DNA of 64,000 nucleotides from Olsenella profusa (GTDB lineage: Bacteria; Actinomycetota; Coriobacteriia; Coriobacteriales; Atopobiaceae). Within the stretch, counting starts at the first letter, position 1. Each line of letters opens with the position of its first letter. The translations under genes and the position numbers were made by a program. The notes beneath the pieces were generated by a model. That model did not search any database. It was not told where the DNA came from and saw only the letters and a program-made list of their open reading frames with translations. Positions 25,024-33,666 of this stretch are shown here, piece by piece. The stretch is taken from contig NZ_JACSNQ010000003.1 in assembly GCF_016900315.1 (NCBI RefSeq), positions 62,001-126,000 on the forward strand. The letters are read 5' to 3'.

Positions 25024-25269
25024 CTAGAAGCCGAGAAACTCCCATTGCTCTCTGGTCCTGACGCGGTTGGGGAGCTCGTCCTCCTCCATGACCGAGCCCT
25101 GGGCATCGGAAACCGCTTCTGAAATCTTCTGGAAGGCGTCCTTCGTCGCTTTTACCCCTGCGCGCAGGCTCTCACGGGCAGAATCGGTCAGCAGCACGCG
25201 GTACGTCACGTAGCCTACCGCAGTCACTCCCGTAATCAGAATCACTGGAACAAAGGCGCGCACCTTCAC
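25024..25269 (-). CDS. Small membrane-anchored protein downstream of parB
   Basis: 81 residues: one N-terminal transmembrane helix (FVPVILITGVTAVGYVTYRVLL) and a polar helical tail rich in Lys, Glu and Asp. I do not recognise a family; the layout resembles YtxH-like small proteins. The start ATG shares four bases with the parB stop (ATGA), so it is the last gene of the parA-parB unit. It could help tether the partition complex or simply be a co-transcribed envelope protein. It ends close to the bidirectional terminator. Confidence 0.75.
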   Translation of the reverse strand: MKVRAFVPVILITGVTAVGYVTYRVLLTDSARESLRAGVKATKDAFQKISEAVSDAQGSVMEEDELPNRVRTREQWEFLGF

Positions 25270-26135
25270 TCAGACCACGTCCCCGGCCCGGCGAGAAGAT
25301 CCACGATGTGGGCAAGCTCATCCTCGCTCTTGAACTCAATCTCTATCTTGTTCTTGCCTCGAACGTTCTTCACCTTGACGTTGGTATCAAGTGCCAGCTT
25401 CATCTGACGGGCGGCGCGCTTGAAGGACTGGGGAACCGGCAGGCGTACCGGCTTCTCAGTCTTCTCGCTGACAGAAAACAGTGGGGCAAGACTTTCTGTC
25501 TGACGCACCGACAAATGCTCGTCCACCACCTTGTTAGCCAGACTGATGCGGCCCTCCTCACTCGGGACGGCTAGGATGGCACGGGCATGGCCTGCCGTGA
25601 GTTTTCCCTCGTCCACGAGGTTCTGAACCTCCTGAGGAAGATCGAGGAGCCTGAGGGTGTTTGTGATGGTAGAGCGAGACTTGGAGAGAGCCTTGGCAAG
25701 CTCTTCTTGTGTCAGACCCTTCTCCTTGATGAGCTGTCGATATCCCTGCGCCTCCTCCAGAGGGGTGAGGTCAGACCGCTGAAGATTCTCAATCAAGGCA
25801 AGCTTGAAGACGTCCTCGTCTGATATCTCACGAATGATGACCGGAACCTCGTCAAGCCCTGCGGCCTTGGCCGCCTGATAGCGACGCTCTCCAGCCACAA
25901 TCTCATAGTAGTCACCCTGCTTTCGTACCAGGAGTGGCTGCAGGATTCCATTTTGTTTGATTGAGTCAGTCAGTTCGGCAAGGTCATCAGCCTTGAACGT
26001 CTTTCTCGGCTGTCCTTTGTTTGGACGAATCTTGCTTAGGGGAAGCGTCGAGTCTGGGTGCATACCCGCTGTCTCGGCATCCGCTTCTCCTACAAGGAGC
26101 CCAAGGCCTTTGCCTAAACCACTTTTCTTAGCCAC
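25266..26135 (-). CDS. parB: Chromosome-partitioning protein ParB
   Basis: CTP-dependent clamp that loads at parS and spreads along DNA, working with ParA and SMC in origin segregation. The 289 residues include the N-terminal KSGLGKGLGLL, the ParB/Srx nucleotide motif AGERRYQAAKAAG, IENLQRSDLTPLEEA, and the KorB-like helix-turn-helix EELAKALSKSRSTITNTLRLL. GTG at 26135 was chosen over the longer frame. It overlaps the parA end by 8 bases. Four parS sites lie within 1.6 kb upstream, as expected for an origin-proximal parAB locus. Confidence 0.97.
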   Translation of the reverse strand: MAKKSGLGKGLGLLVGEADAETAGMHPDSTLPLSKIRPNKGQPRKTFKADDLAELTDSIKQNGILQPLLVRKQGDYYEIVAGERRYQAAKAAGLDEVPVIIREISDEDVFKLALIENLQRSDLTPLEEAQGYRQLIKEKGLTQEELAKALSKSRSTITNTLRLLDLPQEVQNLVDEGKLTAGHARAILAVPSEEGRISLANKVVDEHLSVRQTESLAPLFSVSEKTEKPVRLPVPQSFKRAARQMKLALDTNVKVKNVRGKNKIEIEFKSEDELAHIVDLLAGPGTWSE

Positions 26136-26928
26136 GTGCAACCACCTCTCTTGCCAGCTTCGAATAGGCAAGGGCACCCTTGCTCACGCGCGCGTACATT
26201 GCAACTGGAAGACCATGGCTTGGAGCCTCAGACACCTTTACGTTGCGCGGGATAATGGTCTTGAACATCTTCTTGCCAAAATAGTTCTGGACCTCGTCAA
26301 CGACTTGCTTCGAAAGCGTCGTCCTACTGTCGAACATCGTCATGACCACGCCAAAAATCTCTAGATCTGGATTCATGCGACGCTTTACCATCTGCATTGA
26401 CTCAAGGAGCTTTGCCACACCCTCAAGTGCGTAGTATTCGCACTGAATCGGAATGATGAGGCTATCCGCAGCGACCAACGCGTTGATGGTGAGAAGACCC
26501 AGTGAAGGGGGACAGTCAATAAAGACGTAGTCGAATTCGTCCTTTACCTTCTCGATAGCCTCCTTGAGCACAGACTCACGTGCCATGGCGGCCACAAGCT
26601 CGATTTCCGCTGTTGCAAGCTGAATCGTGGCGGGAACTATAAAGACATTAGGCTCACAGGTCTCAACAATTGTGTCCTCGATAGGTTGGTCATGAAGAAT
26701 GACGTCGTAGATGTCATGCTCCAGGTCCTCTTTTTCGATTCCATAGCCACTTGTTGAGTTTCCCTGCGGGTCAAAGTCAACAACAAGCACCTTTTTCTTG
26801 CCCTCCCCAAGACAAGCCGAAAGGTTAATGACTGTTGTTGACTTTCCAACACCACCCTTTTGGTTAATTACCGCGACAACCTTGCTGTTACGCTGTGGAA
26901 GACCTCGTTTTACGTCTTTGTAGCTCAT
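26128..26928 (-). CDS. parA: Chromosome-partitioning ATPase ParA/Soj
   Basis: Deviant Walker-A ATPase of 266 residues that forms DNA-bound gradients to move ParB-parS complexes. Motifs: KGGVGKSTTVINL (residues 24-36), DFDPQGNSTSG, and FIDCPPSLGLLT. It is the first gene of the parA-parB-small-membrane-protein unit. The 657-base region upstream holds three of the four parS sites, so the partition complex may influence its promoter. Confidence 0.97.
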   Translation of the reverse strand: MSYKDVKRGLPQRNSKVVAVINQKGGVGKSTTVINLSACLGEGKKKVLVVDFDPQGNSTSGYGIEKEDLEHDIYDVILHDQPIEDTIVETCEPNVFIVPATIQLATAEIELVAAMARESVLKEAIEKVKDEFDYVFIDCPPSLGLLTINALVAADSLIIPIQCEYYALEGVAKLLESMQMVKRRMNPDLEIFGVVMTMFDSRTTLSKQVVDEVQNYFGKKMFKTIIPRNVKVSEAPSHGLPVAMYARVSKGALAYSKLAREVVARG

Positions 26929-26987
26929 TTGTCCCCCATATTTCTTTCGGTTCAGTAGAAATGCCTTGTATCAGCATCATACGTGAT

Positions 26988-27003
26988 TGTTTCACGTGAA
27001 ACT
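26988..27003. promoter_or_regulatory. parS: parS site 1
   Basis: TGTTTCACGTGAAACT matches the bacterial parS consensus in 15 of 16 positions. It lies 60 bases upstream of parA. Confidence 0.95.
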
Positions 27004-27045
27004 GTGTCAATCTTCCTTATTGCAGCCTATATCTAGCAGAAGACA

Positions 27046-27061
27046 TGTTTCACGTGAAACC
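27046..27061. promoter_or_regulatory. parS: parS site 2
   Basis: TGTTTCACGTGAAACC, 15 of 16 consensus positions, 58 bases from site 1. Confidence 0.95.
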
Positions 27062-27156
27062 TGAGCTCATTACGCGAATTTGTATACAGGTTTCTTCAAA
27101 CCTGTCTATGGGGGCTTCGATTCCAATGAATCGGATGCTTAGTTTGCTACATATCA

Positions 27157-27172
27157 TGTTTCACGTGAAACC
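27157..27172. promoter_or_regulatory. parS: parS site 3
   Basis: TGTTTCACGTGAAACC, the same 16-mer as site 2. Confidence 0.95.
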
Positions 27173-27529
27173 TAGCCTGCAGTTAAATATGGGCAAGCCA
27201 GGTTCGCCTATTATTCCTGTTTACTATGACGTATGAAAACATCCGTCATATATATTTTGAGATGTGTTTACCTATCTCAGCAACTAGGTCTGGAGAACTG
27301 GATTGTAGAGTTCGGAGTAAACGGCTGACCGTACTCATCTCGCTCCATAGAAGCGTCTCGATAAAGTTGCGATTCTTTGAACACCAAGACAGACAAATGG
27401 TGACTGGGGCCATTCAATCTGATTTGACAAGTGCTCGGCTAAGGTCATAAGCCTAATGTCGTTCTCCTAGCAAGCTATAACTCGTTTTGTTTTTGACATG
27501 AGGTACTTCCATCATCTCCAGACTAAAGG

Positions 27530-27561
27530 CCTCCCCATCGTTTGTCTGAACGATGGGGAGG
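27530..27561 (-). terminator. Terminator after rsmG
   Basis: Perfect 13-bp stem CCTCCCCATCGTT / AACGATGGGGAGG with a 6-base loop, 25 bases past the rsmG stop on the minus strand. The T tract is weak (CCTTTAG). Confidence 0.75.
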
Positions 27562-27585
27562 ACACATGAACAATCTTTACGGGAC

Positions 27586-28311
27586 CTACTCTCCTAGAGG
27601 TTCCCTCTTTGCAAGCCCTGTCTTTCGAGGAAGCTTGATCGTGGGCTTTCTCACCTTCTTAAAGACAAGAACCTCTCGATGACCAAGTCCTCGGGGCAGC
27701 TCAAAGGTTTCACGTGAAACAAGTTCTAGACCACAAATCTTAGCTGCACGAACACCCCTCTCAATTTCCTCTGTCTCAGGACGTCCCTTCTGAACAAGAA
27801 GCAGCCCATTGTGAGAAAGAAGAGGGGTGGCATACTCAACGAGTGCGTTGGTCTGAGCCACAGCGCGAGCAAGTACTATTGTCTGACTCCCACCATGAGT
27901 TCGAGCATAGTCCTCAACACGGTCGTGAACCGCAACAAGCCTTCTCATTCCAAGCTCCTGAATGAACTCGTTGACGGCAGCAACCTTCTTTCCAACTGAG
28001 TCAAGAAGAGTCCCGTGGGAACCAGTCATCACCCCAAAGGGAATCCCAGGAAACCCACCACCTGTACCAAGATCAAGGTAGCGGTCCTTCTCGCTAACCG
28101 AAACTTCACGGGAGGCAAGCGGAAGAAGAGAGTCCACAAGATGCAATGTCACCGCATCAGCCGGCTCAGTGATACGAGTGAGGTTAACCACCTTGTTCTT
28201 CTCAATGAGAAGCTCAAGGTGACGAACCATCAGCTCGGCCTGTTCCTTCTTACATCTAATCCCAAAGACAGCAAGCTCTTCAACGAGCTGTGCGATAAGA
28301 GCATCATGCAT
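27586..28311 (-). CDS. rsmG: 16S rRNA G527 N7-methyltransferase
   Basis: SAM-dependent enzyme modifying G527 of 16S rRNA. The 241 residues carry NKVVNLTRI, HLVDSLLPL, the SAM motif DLGTGGGFPGIP and LARAVAQTNALVEYA. ATG at 28311 is preferred (TGGATT upstream); an ATG at 28338 would add nine residues without a ribosome site. The gene contains the fourth parS site (27706-27721). A terminator separates it from jag upstream, so it probably has its own promoter although it belongs to the conserved rpmH-to-parB origin cluster. Confidence 0.96.
   Translation of the reverse strand: MHDALIAQLVEELAVFGIRCKKEQAELMVRHLELLIEKNKVVNLTRITEPADAVTLHLVDSLLPLASREVSVSEKDRYLDLGTGGGFPGIPFGVMTGSHGTLLDSVGKKVAAVNEFIQELGMRRLVAVHDRVEDYARTHGGSQTIVLARAVAQTNALVEYATPLLSHNGLLLVQKGRPETEEIERGVRAAKICGLELVSRETFELPRGLGHREVLVFKKVRKPTIKLPRKTGLAKREPLGE
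27706..27721. promoter_or_regulatory. parS: parS site 4, inside rsmG
   Basis: GGTTTCACGTGAAACA, 15 of 16 consensus positions. It is embedded in the rsmG coding sequence about 530 bases from site 3. Confidence 0.93.
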
Positions 28312-28373
28312 GTTAATCCAATCAGGACAACTGACCATGACAAGAAGTCACGATGCAGAGGTTTTTGTCATAG

Positions 28374-28402
28374 AAAAGGGAGGGCGCCTGAGACGCCCTC
28401 CC
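28374..28402 (-). terminator. Terminator between jag and rsmG
   Basis: 9-bp stem GGGAGGGCG / CGCCCTCCC with a 7-base loop, followed by TTTTC on the minus strand. Confidence 0.88.
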
Positions 28403-28459
28403 TAAGGATACAGAATCAATCAACGCTCCGTCGAGTGAACGAAGCTGAGGAATCAGAAG

Positions 28460-29044
28460 CTACCTGACCGCAGTAATGACCACGCGACGCTCCGGCTCCT
28501 CGCCTTCGGAATGCGTGACCACGCTATCGTCATCACGCAGGGCAAGGTGAATCAACCGACGCTCGTAGGCGTTCATAGGAGCGAGGGTCACCTTACCGCC
28601 GCGCTGGCGAGCACGCGCCGCAGAAGAGCGAGCAATCTCCTCGAGCTTGCGCTTACGGCGGCTCTTGTAGCTCTCGATGTCCACGGTCACGGGATAGTAG
28701 AACTTGATCTTGCTACTGAGCAGCGAGGTCAGAACCATCTGCAGGGCGTCGAGCGTACGACCATGACGACCAATGAGAACGGCCAGGTCCCCTTCGCTCA
28801 CGTCAAGGATGAGCTCGCCGTCCTCCCCGTCATACTCGTCAATGGAGCAGTGGTCCTCCCCAAAGAGAGACAGGATACCCTTGAGGTAGCCAACCGCAAG
28901 GTCTGCAATGCGATCCATCTCGTCGTCGGTCAGGGCGACACCGGCCTCGTAGTGCTCACGGATGGAGGCGAACTCGTCGGCGTCCTCGACGCCCGTCTGT
29001 CCCTCGGTGAGCTCACTGGAGTCCATCATCGCGTCCTCCGCCAT
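28460..29044 (-). CDS. jag: RNA-binding protein Jag/KhpB
   Basis: 194 residues with a KH domain (LAVLIGRHGRTLDALQMVL, about 85-105) and a C-terminal R3H domain (NAYERRLIHLAL, then VTHSEGEEPERRVVI). The Jag N-terminal domain of some Firmicutes is absent; instead there is an acidic 40-residue N-terminus. KhpB partners KhpA to bind small RNAs and mRNAs and influences cell elongation. ATG 29044 follows AGGAGG. It is downstream of yidC in the rpmH operon order. Confidence 0.93.
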   Translation of the reverse strand: MAEDAMMDSSELTEGQTGVEDADEFASIREHYEAGVALTDDEMDRIADLAVGYLKGILSLFGEDHCSIDEYDGEDGELILDVSEGDLAVLIGRHGRTLDALQMVLTSLLSSKIKFYYPVTVDIESYKSRRKRKLEEIARSSAARARQRGGKVTLAPMNAYERRLIHLALRDDDSVVTHSEGEEPERRVVITAVR

Positions 29045-29113
29045 CTCAGCCTCCTGCAATATAAATAACTAAAACTAAACGACTCTATAAGAGCAGCTTG
29101 TAAATAGGAACAA

Positions 29114-29875
29114 CTAGCTCTTCTTGTGCGGGCGCGGCTTCTTCTCGCGACGCACCACGTCAACCTCGATGGGCTTGTTGGCAGCCTCAGCGGCGGCCTC
29201 GGCCTTGGCCTTCTCCATGACGCGCTTGGTGATGAGCTGCTGCTGGACGACCTGCCAGAGCGAGGAGGTCACATAGTAGAGCAGGACGGCTGCCGGGCAG
29301 CTTGCCCAGCCGAACCACAGCATCAGGATGGCCATGACGCCACCCATCATGTAGCTCTGGGAGCGCTGCTCGGCAGGCTGGTTGCGGGCGGTGAGCACCA
29401 TCGGGACAAACGTCAGGATGCCAAAGAGCACGTCAAAGGCAATGTAGGGAACCGCCGCCACGATACCGGAGGCATCCACGACCTGCGCAACGGAGAGGGA
29501 GATCGAGGGGAGGATGTTGAAGAAGCTCGCGTCCGTGGGCACGTTGCGTACCACGGAGAACAGGCCGAAGAAGACCGGCATCTGCAGGATGAGCGGCAGG
29601 CAGCCCCCAAGCGGGTTGAACTTCATGTCCGCGTAGACCTTGCGCAGCTCCTCAGCCTGGCGCGTCGGGTCGTCGGCATAGCGCTCCTGAATCTCCTGCA
29701 GCTTGGGCTGCATGACCTGCATGCGCGCCGTCGACTTGGTGGAGTGCGTCATGAGCGGCGTCAGGATGAGTCGGATGATGAGGGTCAGCACGATGACAGC
29801 AAGTCCCCAGTCTCCGACGAACCCCTCGATGCCCGCGAGAATCGCGGTCAGTAAGTTAATAAACCATTCCCACAT
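29114..29875 (-). CDS. yidC: Membrane protein insertase YidC
   Basis: 253-residue YidC/Oxa1 insertase placing proteins in the cytoplasmic membrane. The core has five hydrophobic helices with the family hallmarks GDWGLAVIVLTLIIRLILTPL, KFNPLGGCLPLILQMPVFFGL and WASCPAAVLLYYVTSSLW. The positively charged residue in TM1 (IIRLIL) that serves nascent chains is present. It lacks the long periplasmic domain of Gram-negative forms and has a short basic tail. ATG 29875 follows GGAGGAACC. Confidence 0.96.
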   Translation of the reverse strand: MWEWFINLLTAILAGIEGFVGDWGLAVIVLTLIIRLILTPLMTHSTKSTARMQVMQPKLQEIQERYADDPTRQAEELRKVYADMKFNPLGGCLPLILQMPVFFGLFSVVRNVPTDASFFNILPSISLSVAQVVDASGIVAAVPYIAFDVLFGILTFVPMVLTARNQPAEQRSQSYMMGGVMAILMLWFGWASCPAAVLLYYVTSSLWQVVQQQLITKRVMEKAKAEAAAEAANKPIEVDVVRREKKPRPHKKS

Positions 29876-29898
29876 GGTTCCTCCGTGGCCCGCGCCCC

Positions 29899-30135
29899 TC
29901 AGGGCACGGGGTCATATCCGCCAGCATGGAGGGGATGGCACCTGAGGATCCTGCGAACCGCAAGCCCGCACCCCCGAACGAATCCGTGGCGCTCGATGGC
30001 CTGACGCGCGTACTCGGAGCAGGTGGGCAGATAGATGCACCGCGGGGCAAGGAGCGGGGACACGTGCCTCTGGTAGAGGTCGATGGCCCAGGTGGCCACG
30101 CGCGCCGCCGCCGTCTGCCCTCCGCGGGGGGTCAC
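29899..30135 (-). CDS. yidD: Membrane protein insertion efficiency factor YidD
   Basis: 78 residues with the family signature [23 protein letters not shown] and [13 protein letters not shown] (Cys-rich, amphipathic). It supports YidC-dependent insertion at the membrane surface. GTG 30135 starts one base after the rnpA stop, so the genes are coupled. It lies in the usual place between rnpA and yidC. Confidence 0.94.
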   Translation of the reverse strand: MTPRGGQTAAARVATWAIDLYQRHVSPLLAPRCIYLPTCSEYARQAIERHGFVRGCGLAVRRILRCHPLHAGGYDPVP

Positions 30136-30136
30136 C

Positions 30137-30457
30137 TTACACGCCCGCCTTTCCGAGCAGCCTCCTCAACGCACCAGACACCTGCTCAGGCGAGCTGTCA
30201 TGGGTCCGGTACGTCGAGAGGAGAATCACGTCATAGCCGTCCCTCGGAAGCCCGGCAAGGCGCGCCGACTCTCTCAGCACGCGCTTGCACCTGTTCCGAA
30301 AGACGGCGTTACCGAGCCTCTTCGCTGCGACGAAGGCGACCCGCCCGGGGCCGCCTTCGTCGAGCGGTGCCACTCGAATGCGCAGGTAGGAATCGTTGTA
30401 ACCCCTCCCCTGCGAGAAGACCCTCTCAAAATCCCTGCGTGACTTGATGGTCTTCAT
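30137..30457 (-). CDS. rnpA: Ribonuclease P protein component
   Basis: 106 residues; the basic protein subunit that helps RNase P RNA mature tRNA 5' ends. The RNR signature [18 protein letters not shown] lies at about residues 46-63, and the N-terminus [13 protein letters not shown] is typical. It is nine bases downstream of rpmH. Confidence 0.96.
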   Translation of the reverse strand: MKTIKSRRDFERVFSQGRGYNDSYLRIRVAPLDEGGPGRVAFVAAKRLGNAVFRNRCKRVLRESARLAGLPRDGYDVILLSTYRTHDSSPEQVSGALRRLLGKAGV

Positions 30458-30466
30458 AAGACGTCG

Positions 30467-30601
30467 CTAGACGGTGAGGCGCTTGCGACCCTTGGCACGA
30501 CGACGGGCGAGGACGGCGCGACCGCCCTTGGTGGCCATGCGGGCACGGAACCCGTGCGTGGTGGCGCGCTTGCGCTTGTTCGGCTGATACGTACGCTTCA
30601 T
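30467..30601 (-). CDS. rpmH: 50S ribosomal protein L34
   Basis: 44 residues, too short for many gene callers: starts [18 protein letters not shown], contains [19 protein letters not shown] and ends KRLTV. ATG 30601 follows GGGAGGAATAGCT. It is first gene of the rnpA-yidD-yidC-jag unit pointing away from the origin. Confidence 0.98.
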   Translation of the reverse strand: MKRTYQPNKRKRATTHGFRARMATKGGRAVLARRRAKGRKRLTV

Positions 30602-30962
30602 AGCTATTCCTCCCGATTGGGTTTAGGCGTCCTTTAGAGCAATAAGCTCAGAGATTGTAAGGGTCTTTCACGCGACGTGTCAATTTAGCCACCAAAGAAT
30701 CTCCATGTTTGGGCCGCTCAGACACCTCGTTTGTCACCGCGGCGAGAAATGCCAGGGTGAGACGCAGCTTTCACTCGATGAATCCATCTTTGCATATGGA
30801 TGAAAGATGTCTTTCTCATGGTATGATTTTTCAGCACACGGAACCCACATAGACCGAGTTTTCTACTATTGATAATCAGCTGTAGAAAACTTTCGTTCAT
30901 ATCGAATTCTCACTGAAAAGTTTTCGACACTTGTTCAGCGATTGTAGAAAGGGGAGAAGACG
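30602..30962. other. Origin-proximal gap with DnaA-box-like sites
   Basis: 361 bases between divergent rpmH and the ATPase gene, AT-rich compared with the genome. DnaA-box-like nonamers are TTTTCTACT (30859), TTTTCTACA on the minus strand (30881-30889) and TTTTCGACA (30921). No gene is seen. It should carry the rpmH promoter and that of the plus-strand gene. A short minus ORF (30718-30900) has no ribosome site and is discounted. Confidence 0.65.
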
Positions 30963-32045
30963 GTGGCGCGGGACTTCTATCCCTTTGTCGAGAAGGACGA
31001 CGCCGACGCAACCGACGGGGACGCTGGAGGGAACCTCGAGGTCCACCATCCCGCGCGCATAGCCGTCTACGACGACGCCTCCGCCGCGCCGCGCGTAGTG
31101 GTCATAGAGCCCTGCGAGGTGCGCGACTACCTCGAGCAGATCACGGCAGCGGTGAACCGTCTCTCTCACGAGCAGGGCGGGACCATTCCTTTCATGGTCA
31201 TCAGGGAGATCGTCGAAAACTTCATCCACGCCTACTTCCAGGCGCCGACGATCACCATCCTCGACGGCGGCAACACCATTCGCTTCTCCGACCAGGGCCC
31301 GGGAATAGCCTCCAAGGACCTCGCGCTCGAGTACGGGACGAGCTCGGCCACCGAGGAGATGAAGCACTACATCCGCGGGGTGGGGAGCGGCCTTCCCTAT
31401 GTCCAGCAGTACATGACGGACAAGGGCGGCAGCCTTGAGATAGAGGACAACATCGCAGGGGGGACCGTGGTGACCATCTCCACCCACCCACGCGAGGAGG
31501 CCCGCGCCGTCTCGGGAGTCTCCACGGCCCCCTCGTCTCCGATGTCCGCGCCGACCTCCCCGCAAACACAGTCTCCCTGGCAGCCCCCGGCGTCACAGGC
31601 CCCGGTGCCGCAGCAGATGCAGGGGTGGGCACAGCAGGCATACCCCGGTCCCTGGTCCCAGCCCTACCAGCAGGGAGCATGGCAGCCAGCGGCGCAGGCC
31701 TGGGTGCCACGTGGCCCGTCGGCCTACCCCTATCAGCCGGCGCCCGGCGCTCCCTCGTCCTTCTCGCCGGAGCCGCAGCCGCAGCCGCAGGCAGCCTACC
31801 AGGTGCCCTCTCCTCAACGGCAGGTTGCACCCTTCGTGCCGGCCATCCAGCTTGACGACCGTTCCCACCAGGTGCTCACCTTCCTCGCGGAGCACGAGGT
31901 CGTGGGCCCAACGGAGCTCGTGCGCGCCTTCGGCTCCTCGGCAGCCACCTGGTCTAGGACCCTCTCTAACCTGAATGCCCAGGGGCTGGTGACAAAGGTC
32001 GGGCAGAAGTACCAGCTCACCGCCGTGGGCAGGACGTTCGTCTAG
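30963..32045 (+). CDS. GHKL-ATPase / winged-helix protein next to dnaA
   Basis: 360 residues. The N-terminal 165 residues contain a histidine-kinase-type ATPase fold: N-box REIVENFIHAY, G1-like FSDQGPG, and GVGSGL with a following GTVVTIST strand. No phosphoacceptor His domain is present. A Pro/Gln-rich, probably disordered linker (about 180-280) leads to a C-terminal winged helix (VLTFLAEHEVVGPTELVRAF, WSRTLSNLNAQGLV). GTG 30963 follows GGGGAG. It lies between two DnaA-box clusters, directly upstream of dnaA and in the same direction. That suggests a role in origin control or in sensing that feeds DnaA expression, but I know of no assigned function. Confidence 0.8.
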   Translation: MARDFYPFVEKDDADATDGDAGGNLEVHHPARIAVYDDASAAPRVVVIEPCEVRDYLEQITAAVNRLSHEQGGTIPFMVIREIVENFIHAYFQAPTITILDGGNTIRFSDQGPGIASKDLALEYGTSSATEEMKHYIRGVGSGLPYVQQYMTDKGGSLEIEDNIAGGTVVTISTHPREEARAVSGVSTAPSSPMSAPTSPQTQSPWQPPASQAPVPQQMQGWAQQAYPGPWSQPYQQGAWQPAAQAWVPRGPSAYPYQPAPGAPSSFSPEPQPQPQAAYQVPSPQRQVAPFVPAIQLDDRSHQVLTFLAEHEVVGPTELVRAFGSSAATWSRTLSNLNAQGLVTKVGQKYQLTAVGRTFV

Positions 32046-32059
32046 GCGTCGGCGGAAAC

Positions 32060-32099
32060 TTATCAACAATCACCTATACTGTGGCAGCAGTTTTCGACA
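32060..32099 (+). promoter_or_regulatory. DnaA boxes upstream of dnaA
   Basis: TTATCAACA (32060-32068) and TTTTCGACA (32091-32099) lie in the 73-base gap before the dnaA start. They probably allow dnaA autoregulation and contribute to the origin. Confidence 0.6.
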
Positions 32100-32118
32100 T
32101 TTGGTGATTGCGGGGCAC

Positions 32119-33666
32119 ATGGACATATCTCTGGAATCTGACGCCGAGGCGCTGTGGCAGGACGCGCTCGACCTTCTCGCTGACAGGAGCCTGCCGGAGG
32201 CGGTGCTTGCCATGCTGCGGAACTGCGTTCCAGTGGGCATGGACGACGGGGTCCTCCGGCTTGAGACGCCCATGCGCCTGGTTCTCAAGACCGTCTCCAA
32301 GAACGCCCCCACGATAGAGGAGTGCCTCACGCAGGCGGCCTTCCAGCCGATGCGCCTGGAGATCTCCTTTGCCGCCGGCAAGGCGCCAGCGCCGCGGCCA
32401 ACGTCCACGATGACCCGCGCCGAGGCCGAGAGTTGGAACGCCGACACCACGCCGGGCGCCCAGGTGCCAGCTCCGCGGACCCTCATCGAGGACACCTGGG
32501 ACGAGCGTGCCGCCGTCGCGGAGCGTGAGGAGGAGAACCGGCGCCGCCGAGCACGAAACCCCCTGGTGGAGGACATCTCCGAGGCAACCTCAAAGCTCAC
32601 CTTTGACCGCTTTGTCCGTGGCGAGGAGAACGACATCGCCTACCAGGCGGCACTGCAGGTGGCAAACGGCATGAACAGCACCTACAACCCCCTCTTCATC
32701 TACGGCAAGAGCGGTCTGGGCAAAACGCACCTGCTACGCGCCATACAGAACTACATAGCCCGGAACGACCCCTCCCGCCTGTGCGTCTACCGCGACGCCT
32801 CGGCCTTCATCACCGACTACACCGAGGCCATGCGCCACTCCGAGCGCTCGGCCGCCTCGGTGCTGCGTCAGAACTATGCGGACATCGACGTCCTCATCAT
32901 CGACGACGTGCAGAAGATGGCCGGCAAGGCGGGCACCGTGGGGTTCTTCTTCGACACCTTCAACGAGCTCGTGGGCAACGGCAAGCAGATCGTGCTGGCC
33001 GCCGACCGCACGCCCGCTCAGCTCGGAATGGGCAAGGACGGCTTCGACGAGCGCGTCACGAGCCGCCTGAGCTCGGGCTTCACCGCGCCGATCCAGGTCC
33101 CGAGCTACGAGCTCAAGCTGCGCCTCATAGAGACCTTCTGCGAGCGCATGCGCGACGACGCCCTGCGCGAGAACGTCCATGGCCTTACCGGCGAGGTCCC
33201 CGAGGAGGCACGTCAGTACATGGCCGAGCGCGCCGGGACCAACATCCGCGTCATAGAGGGGTTCTGTCAGCGCTGCCTCTTCGCCGCGACCGCGGCGGAG
33301 GCGCGCGGGGAGAGGCTCACCCGGGAGGAGATCGAGTCTCTTGCGCGCGAGTGCTGGCCCAGCGCGCGGCTCACGGTCTCCATAGAGGACGTGCAGAAGG
33401 CCGTCGAGAAGTACTATGACATCGACCACTCGAGCCTCATCGGCAACAAGCGTCACAAGTCACTGATGGAGGCGCGGCACGTGGCCATCTGGCTCTCCCG
33501 CGAGCTGTGCGACCGCACGCTCGCCGACATCGGCAAGCACTTCGGCGGGAGGAGCCACGCCACGATCATGCACAGCATCAGCGTGGTGGACGAGGCCAAG
33601 CGGGAGGACAAGGGGTTCTACGACCGACTCATGCAGATCCGCGAGTCGATAACGGGAAACGTCTAG
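32119..33666 (+). CDS. dnaA: Chromosomal replication initiator DnaA
   Basis: 515 residues. Domain I is residues 1-85, followed by a variable linker (about 90-165) and the AAA+ domain with Walker A GKSGLGKTHLL, Walker B VLIIDDVQKM and sensor segments. The C-terminal domain IV carries the DnaA-box signature IGKHFGGRSHATIMHSI. The start ATG at 32119 has GCGGGG close upstream; GTG 32104 or TTG 32101 in the same frame are alternatives adding five or six residues. It is followed by the oriC gap and dnaN. Confidence 0.97.
   Translation: MDISLESDAEALWQDALDLLADRSLPEAVLAMLRNCVPVGMDDGVLRLETPMRLVLKTVSKNAPTIEECLTQAAFQPMRLEISFAAGKAPAPRPTSTMTRAEAESWNADTTPGAQVPAPRTLIEDTWDERAAVAEREEENRRRRARNPLVEDISEATSKLTFDRFVRGEENDIAYQAALQVANGMNSTYNPLFIYGKSGLGKTHLLRAIQNYIARNDPSRLCVYRDASAFITDYTEAMRHSERSAASVLRQNYADIDVLIIDDVQKMAGKAGTVGFFFDTFNELVGNGKQIVLAADRTPAQLGMGKDGFDERVTSRLSSGFTAPIQVPSYELKLRLIETFCERMRDDALRENVHGLTGEVPEEARQYMAERAGTNIRVIEGFCQRCLFAATAAEARGERLTREEIESLARECWPSARLTVSIEDVQKAVEKYYDIDHSSLIGNKRHKSLMEARHVAIWLSRELCDRTLADIGKHFGGRSHATIMHSISVVDEAKREDKGFYDRLMQIRESITGNV

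Larger units (their letters stand above)
26929..27585. other. AT-richer gap between parA and rsmG with parS cluster
   Basis: 657 bases without a credible gene. It contains parS sites at 26988, 27046 and 27157 and the rsmG terminator at 27530-27561. ORFs through it are made of parS sequence (FHVKP repeats) and are not genes. The rest shows nothing I can name. Confidence 0.8.

Noticed and set aside
27045-27236. Short ORF containing two FHVKP repeats
   Set aside because: The repeats are the parS palindrome translated; no ribosome site or protein-like features.
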